DNA from: Thamnaconus septentrionalis
Taxonomy: Eukaryota > Chordata > Actinopteri > Tetraodontiformes > Monacanthidae
Direction of reading: 5' to 3'
NCBI GenBank assembly: GCA_009823395.1
Contig: CM020502.1
Location: 30,816,444-30,880,443 of the forward strand
Length of the DNA: 64,000 nt
Below are positions 54,711 through 64,000 of this stretch, in pieces. Numbering within the stretch: position 1 is the first letter of the stretch; the number at the start of each line of letters is the position of its first letter. Below the pieces are notes generated by a model. That model had not been told where the DNA came from. It searched no databases and worked only from the letters and a program-made list of their open reading frames with translations. Made by a program: the position numbers and the translations under genes.

Positions 54711-57524
54711 CTGATAGGTGAGATTACACATTGTCACACCTTATGGCTCTTGTGGAAGGAGTCTCGACAAAATTATTTTTCATTGGTGGATGTGCTTACA
54801 CCAGGTCCGACGTATCCAGGGGATCCACGAGCACCAGGGGCACCGATGGTTCCATGACCACCAGCTCTACCGTCCTTGCCAGGGGGTCCATGAGGTCCGG
54901 CGGGTCCCTGAAGAAGAGATATTCACAAATTAAACAGGAACTAGAAGCTTCAAGCCAGGCAGCTCCACACCGTCACTGCCAAGACATGTGTGTCTGCTGG
55001 CCGGTGTAAAAGTGCTTTAGCTGCTGACACAGCATCCACGGGTGTGTTTCTGCAGCAACACTCTGACTCACTCTGGGTCCAGAGGGTCCGTTGGGTCCAG
55101 CAGGTCCACTGTCACCAGAAGGTCCCTGAGGGGAGAGGAGAAGCGTCAGTAAAGAGCCTGTGACTCTGTGAGATTGTGTGATCTGGTGTGAGTATAATCG
55201 TTATACGTTGTAACATCTCAGTGGGATCATCACAGGCTTATCTTGATTTTTACACCTTTACTGGTTAAATCTGAGATTGCAGGTGTTACAATTCTGTTGT
55301 TTGGAGCCACCTAACGCTATGGACTTGCATACTGTTTAACTGGTGTTTTGGTTTGCAGTAGCAGGGCTGTGGTTATGTGGGTTTAAAAAGGCCACGCAGT
55401 CACTGGAAAAACTGCGTCGACAATCTTTTACCCGTGAGTTCCAGAAACCCAAAGATTTGTAGAGTCAGCCACGCCTACACTACTACCGCCATCACAAATC
55501 CTGTTGTGTTCAACTGTCCTTGTGTCGTGCAAACCACATGTTAATGTGCGACCATGATGGTCCGGTGCCACTTACAGAAGGTCCGGGCATTCCCTGGAGA
55601 CCAGCATGTCCACGCAGACCCTTCATGCCTCTCTCTCCCTTGTCTCCGGCACCTCCCTTCTCACCACGGACTCCAGCGGGTCCCTAAAAACACATGGATC
55701 GGATAATCATATCAGAACTGTGAGAAAGTAGAGCACTAATACTCTCCTCTACATCTGTACGGCTGCATTGTCACTTACAGCAGCACCTCTGGCTCCAGCG
55801 GCTCCAGCAGGTCCAGAGGGACCTCCAGCACCCTGTGGAGGTGAAAAAAGTAAGCAGGAGCGAAATGAGCTGATGATCTGAATCAACAATGTTGATCGGC
55901 CAAGGAGGTGATATTTCCAAAAACTTACAGACTCTCCACGGTTTCCAGGTCTTCCAGCAGATCCGGAGGGTCCAGCGGGTCCTGGGGCACCAGCAAGTCC
56001 ACCGGCTCCAGCAGGTCCGGGGTCACCACGGTCTCCCTGGGGAGGAGTCGCAAACACGGGTCAGAGCGACGGACGTGTGTGTGCGTGTGTGTATGTGTGT
56101 GTTGGTGGGTGGCAGAAACGTATGGAAAGCTACAAAGACGTTACCTTGATTCCAGCAGCACCGGGGCGTCCAGGGGGTCCATCGTTACCACTGTTGCCCT
56201 AAAGACGGAGGAACATTGGCTCTCACGAAGTCCACTGAGAAGAACCAAGAGATCCAACTTCTGCAGGTGGTGGCTGGCTGAGTACTCACCTCACGGCCAG
56301 CCTCTCCCTGAGGTCCAGTCATACCAGGCAGACCAATGTTTCCGGGAGGACCACGGGGTCCAGGAGAACCAGCAGGTCCAAGTCTACCAGACTCGCCCTG
56401 TCATTGGACACAGAGTTGATCTCAGCTTTTTGCCCTGGGACTCTTCTTTATCAAGGGTTCTGACTGGTGCGTCCATACATACCAAACCTCCAGGGCCACC
56501 AGGGGAACCACGATCTCCTCTAGCACCAGGCAGACCAACGAATCCTTGAAGTCCAAGAGGACCAGTGGTTCCAGGAGCACCAGGAGGACCCTACAGACAC
56601 CAGCCAACATGTCAGTGACAGTGCACAGTCGCTGGGACATCACCTGTCTTCAAAAGTTCTGGAATATCCGAGAGGAACAAATAAAGATCTCCAACTTACA
56701 CCAGGACCAGACTCTCCAGAAGGTCCCTTGTCTCCAGCTGCACCAGGGGGTCCGACAATACCCTGCTCTCCAGGTGGGCCAGCGGAGCCAGAGTCTCCAC
56801 GGGCTCCACGGGGACCATCCTTACCAGCGACTCCAGCGGAGCCAGGGGGTCCAGCGATGCCCTAAGAGGTTTCAAGGGTCAGTGAGCATGCAGCTCTTCT
56901 CACCCTCAACTAAAATGATCAAGAGCCCCATACTCACAGCAGGACCAGGAGTTCCCATCCTGCCAGCAGCACCAGGGAAACCAGTCAGACCCTGTGACAC
57001 ACAGCCAATGGTGGTTATTAGTGAGTCGAACCAGTTGAAGGTAAAGCATCTTTTCCATGAGAGTGACTTGAAGATGTGGTACTCACAGCAGATCCAGTGT
57101 CTCCACGGGCACCAGCGGGTCCAGAAGCACCAGCAGGACCCTGGAATCATGAAAACATGATTTGACGTAATCGTTTCAGCATTTTGAAACTTTTGCATCA
57201 TGTTTGTCATCATGTTTGTGCTACGGTGGAAAAACCGGCCTTCGTCACCCAGAGTCTCCTTCAGTGGTTAGACCTCTGTCAGGCTCTGAGGCTTCAAGTC
57301 TACCTCCTACTGTGGGCGTTTGAAAGCTACGTGCATTGCAGCAAACCTGTTGCTTTTAACTTTAACTCTTGACCTTGAGGAACACATCAATTTGGAAAAA
57401 TCCATGCTTGCAAATCAGGAGATTACCGTCATTTACATTTAGGACGATATTTCCATATGTTATGTTACTTCAGGGGCACAGCAACATTTACCCACACTGC
57501 AGCCTGACCGCAGAGAAGAGCTGA

Positions 57525-57561
<37 letters not shown>

Positions 57562-60500
57562 GTGTGTAAAGTGACTAACAGCAGGTCCAGACTGTCCAGC
57601 AGGCCCAGCAGGTCCGGCAGATCCGGTCTCTCCCTTTCCTCCACTGGGTCCACGTTCGCCTCTAGCTCCAGTCTGACCGGAGGGGCCCTGCATGGTGGGA
57701 GAACACGCATCAGCATGCATTCAAATACTCTTGTGTTGCTTGGACATATATTTCAGGATATTGCCATTGGATCGGATGTGGGCTTACAGGTGGTCCAGCG
57801 AATCCAGCGGGTCCAGCAGGTCCAACCTCTCCGCGCTCACCCTGTAGACGATAAAAAAAATTTGCTTAGCAACGAAGAAGTTCAGAAGTCTTTTCCTCTT
57901 CTCAGGTAGGTGAATTGAGTTAAACCAGTGGTCTAACAGAGTTGACTATAAGTACTCACCGAGGCACCACGAGGTCCAGCAGGTCCAGAAGGTCCGAAAG
58001 AACCAGCCTCACCCTAGTGTAAAAAAATGGGAATTGTTTTGTTAAGTAAACATTGCCGTATCCCCACACCCAGACAAAATATCATCAAAATATTTCACAG
58101 TTTATAGTTAATCTATATGCTTGGCTTTCCTTTTGAAACACAGTGATACTGTGAGCATGCAGAGCAACTGCTGCAATATTAATAATGCGCCTCTGGGTGG
58201 CAGTATTACGGTTCTGACCTGCAATAAACTACTGCTTCATTCTTTTTTTCCCAACGAGATCACAAATGATTGAATGTTAGCGCGGTGGTTTGACCTGACA
58301 TCAATTCCGGCTAAGTTTCTATCAAAGGCCAGTGAGACCAGTCTGTCAGACAGTTCCAGTGTCCTGTTATTGCTGGGACATTTAGAAAATGTTTAGGATG
58401 TGACCAACATCCAGCTGTTAACCATTTACCTTGTCACCGTTAGCTCCAATGGGTCCAGGGGGTCCATTGGGTCCAGGCAGACCCTAAAGGGTTGAGGAAG
58501 ATGAGAGAAGACTAAGACCGAGGATTCTCACCAATGGGGAGGCGAGATTGAGGAGGATGATAGTGGTAAACTTACACGGGATCCGTCTCTGCCAGGGCTG
58601 CCGTCAGGTCCTTTGTGTCCGGCTTCTCCCTGGAGGAAGAACCACCGACGATGAAAAAAAATCTTCCCCCCTTGAGACATTGCGTTTTTCGCTTGCAAAA
58701 CGCTGGATACAGGCGTTGACGTACCTTCTCTCCCTTGACTCCAGAAGGTCCGGCAGCACCACGCTCACCAGGCATGCCACCAGCTCCCTGGTGTCCAACG
58801 GAACCAGCGGCTCCAACAACACCAGGCTCTCCCTGGAGACACACGTACAGGTGGTTGTAGTTCCACCACCTTTTGCCCTGCATTGCACGTGTCAATCCTT
58901 CTACGGCATCAACGTTACCTTGCCACCATCAGTACCGGGGGCTCCGGTAGGTCCACGGGCTCCCATGGGTCCCTGAGGTCCAGTGGCTCCAGCAGAACCA
59001 GGCACACCACGGTCTCCCTGAGGGGCCACAACAAAAGAGTCAGTTGTGCTTGAACCTTTTCCTACCAACAAGACTGAGAGTTTCAAACTTTGGTTTATGT
59101 ACTGATCTTTGAAGTCTTTATGGGCATTTTAATCAAAAAGAAAAACAAAGAAAAAAAACTCAACAACAACTGGCTTTGAATTGAACTTGTTGATTCCTAT
59201 GAAGCCACTTGAGGATGGAGATATAAGGTATAAGGACCTTCTACACTATGGACAACTCGGTTTTGTTACTATATTGTACCAAGAAAGTAAAAAGGGTGAC
59301 CTACCTTGGCACCAGCTGGTCCTCCAGGTCCCTGATCTCCTGGGACACCCTACAGATACACAGAGCCAACGGGTGAGACTTGTACTTCATCATCTTCTAC
59401 CTTTTTTTCCTCCTGTGTTGTAAAAGCACAAGGCCTCCTGGAACTTGTGGAAGTGGGTGCTACTTACTCTGTCTCCGGGCTTTCCACCCTCACCAGCAGC
59501 TCCAGCGGGACCTGGCAGACCCTGCAAACATTAACATACAGCGTTTCAACGAGAACACACAGGAAGACGGTGCTGTTTGAGAAAAGGAAGAAGAAATGTT
59601 TGACGGAGGGAATAGTTAATGGATCCAAACCTGGAAGCCAGGAGCTCCAGCAGATCCCTGGTCTCCCTTGCCACCAGGACCACCCTGTGGAGGATGAAGT
59701 AGATAGTGAGACACTCTGAAAAAAATGGCAGATTGGCTATAAAAGGCAAAAAGAGCACAAGAGGAGCACTTACAGCAGGTCCGGTGGGACCAGCAGCTCC
59801 GTTGTTACCATCAGGTCCAGGGGCACCCTGAAGGAGAAGGAAAAGAGGGAAGGAGACGGCATGTCAGGAAAATCTTCTCTCGTCTGATCTGCTAGCTGCT
59901 ACGGACAATGAGGCGTCAGGCCACTTACTCTCAGACCACTGGGACCAGTGGCTCCCTTGTCTCCGGGCTTGCCAGCGTCACCCTACAGGGGTCAAAGGTG
60001 GATTAGGACCAGGTGAGAGGACGTCGACTTATGACTTGCAGGATGCTCAGTTTCTGCACACTCTGGACTTACAGTAGGTCCCTTGGGTCCAGGGAAGCCA
60101 ATGTTTCCGGCCTGGCCTCTGGGTCCAGTTGGGCCGGGAGGTCCAGTGCGACCATCTTGTCCAGTAGGACCCTGGACGAGGAAAACAGGAAGTGGAAGTG
60201 GAAGTCACATTATCAGGCATAGTTGTCAAGGAGGTTCAGGACTACCTGAGCCCAACTTATGAGCTACTTACAGAGGGTCCCTCCTTTCCTGGTGGTCCAG
60301 AGCTACCGGGGCTTCCTGGGACACCCTGTGAAGAACCAACAACAGCCATTATTATAGACGTATTACTTTGAATAAGGTTCAACTCCGAAAATCAGAATCT
60401 TTGGTCCCACTGCCTGAAAAGAAAGCCCTTCTGTGCAGGTCCAACTTAGCCCAGGACCAGAAGTGTGTGAGAACTCAAACATAGATTACATCTTGGTGCT

Positions 60501-63500
60501 TGGAGAACTGGACCATACACTCACCCTGAGACCAGCGGGTCCGGGCTCGCCAGCGCGACCAGCATCTCCAGGGGGTCCACGAGGTCCAGCAGATCCAGTA
60601 GAACCACGAGCGCCGGGCATACCCTGATAGGTGAAGGGGGTAGAAGAGGAATGAGAAGGGGATCCTCACCTCGACCCGTAGTGTTGACATGTCCGGTGCA
60701 CCAAACACTCACCTGAGGTCCGGCTCTTCCCTCAGATCCAGGCATACCACGGCTACCAGGGGTGCCCTGCAGCAGACACCGAGAGGTTAGCGCCCGGCGA
60801 ACTTGCCTCTGTGACACAAAGTGGAGAGGAGGCAGGTGGGGCTGGTACTTACTCTGGCTCCACGGGCACCAGCTGGTCCAGTGGCACCGAGCTCACCCGT
60901 GGGTCCTCTCTTGCCCTCCTCACCCTGAGGTCCGGGGGCTCCCTGAGGTCCGGAGTTACCCTGAGGCCAGCAACAGAGAGGTGAGTCCCAGTCGGCGAGT
61001 GCACAGGCTCCAACCTATCCAAGTTGTGAAGCGTTCTACAGATGGTATGAACTTACAGGCTCTCCCTTGGGGCCAGCATCTCCCTTCACACCCTGAACTC
61101 CGGGGTCTCCCTGCAGACCAGGACCAAAAGACATGTTCACATTGAAGAAACAGCAATTTGTTTAGTTAATGTGGTTGTGCAGAAGGAATCTTGTGGTGTA
61201 CTTACAGCGAGACCTCTCTGTCCAGCGGCTCCCTGGGGTCCCTGGGGTCCGGGTCCTCCTCTTGGTCCGGGGAAGCCAGGAGCTCCAGCAACACCAGCGG
61301 CACCCTGAACAATAGACACAAGGAAACTGTGTCACCTTTTGTTTTGGTGTTTTAGCATTAGTTGACTTTTTTGTGTATGTCATTTTTGCTTTCCACATAA
61401 ATATAAATAATAAATATCCTTAAGAGTGCAAGAAATTCCTTTTTTTTTTAAGTGTTGAAGGTTGAGGTGGACACTCACAGTAGCTCCCTTAGCTCCAGAC
61501 AGGCCATTAGCACCAGGGTTACCCTGGAGGGGTGACACAGAAACAGTATTTTATTGCTGAAATATGTGCAAATAACACAAAATTGAGTGGACTGCGGAAG
61601 ACGTGCAAATCATCCAATCAGACTTCTGACTGTTCCAGAAGAAACATGGCCAGTCAGAGACAAGACCAAAGACTCTGACTGAGTGATGATACACGTTCTG
61701 CAGGTGTTTTTCAGGTTCTGGTCCACTTTTCCAGGGACAAAGCTACTCACTGCAGGGCCAACGGGGCCGACTGGTCCGTTGACACCGGGCTCTCCTCTAG
61801 ATCCCTGGGGTCCACTTGGGCCACTGGCTCCAGCGGCTCCAACCTCTCCCTGTGTGCGGCCGAGAGAGAGGAGAGAGAGAGAGAAAGGATCCGTGATCAC
61901 CTGTAGCACTGGAGCAGCATTAGGAAGATGCACAGCAGTGACGGCTGATTGCTCAGATTGTTTTTTTTTTTAAATGTTTGGTCAACAAGTGCAGTGCTTC
62001 AATAAACTAAGGTTCCACCATGTGCAGGTGTGACAGGTGAGAACACCGGAGCCCCCTTTGGGACACAATAATGTTTATTCAATTGAGTTCAATTCTATTC
62101 AACATGTTCCTGCTTCCTAGGAGCAACTCCCGTTTTTTTTTAAAAATTGAACACATCTTTAAATGCTGCGGCAACAGGAAGCGGCGTTGCACTCACCTTG
62201 GGGCCGGGGCCACCGGGGAATCCTGGGGGTCCAGCAGAACCGACGGGACCCTGTGGGGGGCAACAGGAGTTTCAGCCTAAAGGGGTTTTGGCTCCAGAGT
62301 TTAACAATTGGGAATGAAGGGGGACAGATACTGACAGCGGGGCCGGCGGGTCCAACGTTGCCATCAGCACCACGAGCACCAGCGGGTCCAGCAGGACCGG
62401 GGCGACCTCTCTCTCCGGCGCTACCGCGAGCTCCCTGCAGGTGCACAGGTGAAGAGCGAGGAAGAAGCAGACGGCAGTCAGTCGGTGGGACTGTGGGGGT
62501 TCCTGACAAACGGCTCTTAGGCTGTCTGAGGTTTAATGCGGCAGCTGAGTGGGACACTTACAGCCAGGCCAGGACTTCCAGAAGCACCATGGGCACCGGA
62601 CTCTCCCTGCAGGGACACACAGGGTTTACGCATCCACAAGAGCAGGCAGGCAAAATCTGCTAAAAGCAGGCAGGCTAAATCTGTTGGGAAGCTGTAGAAT
62701 CGATTCTCACCTTGAGTCCAGAAGCACCAGGCTCTCCCTTACGTCCATCCAGACCAGTGTAACCCTAAAGAAAAAACAATCGCACAGACAAAAAGTCACG
62801 AATAAAGAAGCATGTTTGCTAAAAGTGAAGAAGAAGAGACCAGAAGAAGAAGCAACTGGACTGGACAAAATGACAGCAGCAGGAGCCATGAAGAAAGAGT
62901 TTCTGTCCATAAAATCTCCAAACTCGGATTAAAAATCTTCTGATCTTGGTGAGATCAGAAGATCTACAAACATTTTAGGAGTTTCACTGTCACTGTCCAC
63001 TCTTCTCTTATCAACAGGGTCAGGTGAGGAGGCGGAGGAGGAGGAGTAGGAAGAGGAAGATGGTTCCACACTCACTCTGTGTCCCTTCATTCCAGGAAGT
63101 CCAGGAGTTCCGGGGAATCCACGAGCACCCTGCAATGCAAAAGCAAAAAGCAAACACACCACAATGAATATGTGGGTCAGGAATTGTTGGTATTTACAGG
63201 TCAGATGTGTTTTTGTGAGCTGGGGTCCCTCACCTGAGGGCCAGCGGCGCCTCTGTCTCCAGGCTTGCCAGGTCTGCCGTTGTTACCCTGTCAGTGGGTG
63301 AGATGAAGGTCAGCGCGGAGCAAGATAAGCAGGTCAAAACCGGATTAATAATAAAAAAGGAGAACTCACGTCCTCTCCGGATTTGCCAATAGGTCCAGGG
63401 GGTCCACGAGGACCAACAGGGCCCTTCAGGAAAGAGAAACAGAGCAACAACATTTTAAACATCTCAGGCCTCCACGTGACGACGACCAGCTGCTGCTTTC

Positions 63501-63848
63501 GGGAGGTGGTCTTACAGTCTGTCCAGGCTCTCCGGGCTCACCAGCGTGTCCAGTGTGTCCCTGAGGTCCCTGGAGAACGAGAGGAAACATTGTTCAGGGT
63601 TTTGACTGCACGGATCAATGCTCAAAGGTTCAGGTTGTGCATCAGACAGTGTGTGAACTTACAGGAGGTCCGGGGGGTCCAGGGGGGCCTCTGGAACCCA
63701 TCATGCCCTGCGGAGAAGCATAAAGTGGTCAGCAGGAGGAAGTGTGAGACTGGCGGAGGAAGTGGAAGAGACACCAGCAGAACATCCTCACCATGGGTCC
63801 GGGGCCGGCATCGGGAGCCTTCACACCATCATACTGAGCAGCAAAGTT
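53274..63848 (-). CDS. COL1A2: COL1A2, collagen alpha-2(I) chain (lacks only the 5' exons)
   Basis: This is the alpha-2 chain of fibrillar type I collagen. Forty-six exons are in the window, from the N-telopeptide exon (63792-63848) to the stop codon TAG (53276-53274). Identity rests on the N-telopeptide NFAAQYDG...GPGPM, the order of helix blocks such as GPDGNNGA and GFQGLPGP, the DEYRADQP C-telopeptide/propeptide junction, the C-terminus LDIGPVCFK, seven C-propeptide cysteines and synteny with CASD1. Helix exons are 45, 54, 99, 108 or 162 nt, begin with a Gly codon and end on whole triplets, as in vertebrate fibrillar collagens. The helix is exactly 338 Gly-X-Y triplets with no interruption. 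Signal peptide and N-propeptide exons lie beyond base 64000. COL1A1 and COL1A3-like paralogues are alternatives, made unlikely by the telopeptide and neighbours. Confidence 0.97.
53503..53801. mobile_element. MITE (AGAGGTCCCATATTA ends) in the last COL1A2 intron
   Basis: A 299-bp element with inverted ends AGAGGTCCCATATTA and AATATGGGACCTCT. It carries the palindromic core CCCTTTGTGATGTCACA, which recurs elsewhere in the window. It makes up about 70% of the 420-bp last intron. No ORF. Confidence 0.7.
54666..63800 (-). CDS. COL1A2: COL1A2 triple-helical domain exons
   Basis: Exons between the last 9 nt of the telopeptide exon and the first 45 nt of 54467-54710, on the plus-strand scale: 54800-54907, 55072-55125, 55576-55683, 55779-55832, 55929-56036, 56145-56198, 56290-56397, 56483-56590, 56700-56861, 56938-56991, 57087-57140, 57580-57687, 57788-57841, 57960-58013, 58430-58483, 58576-58629, 58725-58832, 58919-59017, 59305-59349, 59468-59521, 59631-59684, 59774-59827, 59929-59982, 60073-60171, 60272-60325, 60525-60623, 60713-60766, 60853-60960, 61057-61110, 61206-61304, 61479-61523, 61751-61849, 62197-62250, 62336-62434, 62562-62606, 62711-62764, 63076-63129, 63234-63287, 63370-63423, 63516-63569, 63663-63707. 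They total 996 residues; with GPM and the final 15 the helix is 1014, the human length. Lys87 (GMKGHR) is present. At the C-terminal cross-link site the sequence is [10 protein letters not shown], with Lys at 930 and Arg at 933. RGD occurs in RGDS (exon 56700-56861) and RGDT (57087-57140). Confidence 0.96.
63792..63848 (-). CDS. COL1A2: COL1A2 N-telopeptide exon
   Basis: A 57-nt exon encodes [19 protein letters not shown]: the short non-helical N-telopeptide with its Tyr and a Lys that can be a lysyl-oxidase substrate, followed by the first helix triplet GPM. It follows the alpha-2(I) pattern NFAAQYDG...GPGPM. It is the most 5' exon in the window; no further exon is visible in 63849-64000. 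Confidence 0.95.
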
Positions 63849-64000
63849 CTGTTTGGAAACACACAGGCAGACAGGAAGTAAGTCCAATCTCACGGCATCA
63901 CATGACATGTGACATCATCACCTTCTTTCTCTTAATGTGAAAAATTGGGATTTTTTTAATTTTTTTTTTTTTTTTAAAAAAAAGCTTGTGCAGTCTGGTG

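Noticed and set aside
54141..54857. 238-codon plus-strand frame and other plus-strand frames across 54-63 kb
   Set aside because: Antisense of the GC-biased COL1A2 exons; the Gly/Pro codon bias keeps the opposite strand open.

Overview
The window is vertebrate nuclear DNA, almost certainly from a ray-finned (teleost) fish. It has many short exons with GT-AG boundaries, short introns, very abundant dinucleotide microsatellites and small hAT-like MITEs. Four genes can be read, all strongly resembling their vertebrate orthologues. I found no prokaryotic, viral or CRISPR content and no clearly novel system.

Layout. (1) 48-19654, minus strand: 5' two thirds of PPP1R9A (neurabin-1), eight coding exons. 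The first coding exon is 1377 nt and carries the PP1-docking motif. A 12-kb repeat-rich intron separates it from the PDZ and coiled-coil exons. A GC-rich 5' untranslated exon lies near 21.2 kb and the 3' end is beyond base 1. (2) 23635-36146, plus strand: complete SGCE (epsilon-sarcoglycan), including the 27-nt optional exon and the 38-nt frame-switching exon that gives the alternative C-terminus. (3) 38864-49518, minus strand: complete CASD1 (sialic acid O-acetyltransferase), 18 coding exons, with one apparent 2-nt frame error in exon 5. (4) 53274-63848, minus strand: COL1A2 from the N-telopeptide to the stop codon. The 338-triplet (1014-residue) triple helix is complete. The signal peptide and N-propeptide lie beyond base 64000.

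Order and orientation match the human 7q21.3 block COL1A2-CASD1-SGCE-PPP1R9A, read in reverse. In therian mammals PEG10, a domesticated retroelement gene, lies between SGCE and PPP1R9A. Here that 2.4-kb interval has no long ORF, as expected for a fish.

The genes do not form a pathway. Their products are a neuronal actin/PP1 scaffold, a dystrophin-complex glycoprotein, a Golgi sialate O-acetyltransferase and fibrillar collagen. The remaining sequence is intron and intergenic DNA filled with (CA)n, a ~700-bp (AG)n tract, (TA)n, trinucleotide arrays and at least eight MITE-like elements, three with 8-bp target-site duplications. Points most worth checking are the CASD1 exon-5 frame break, a possible extra Cys-rich SGCE cassette exon, splice sites fused to (UG)n repeats, the moved cross-link lysine and possibly moved collagenase site in the alpha2(I) chain, and a MITE carrying its own minisatellite.
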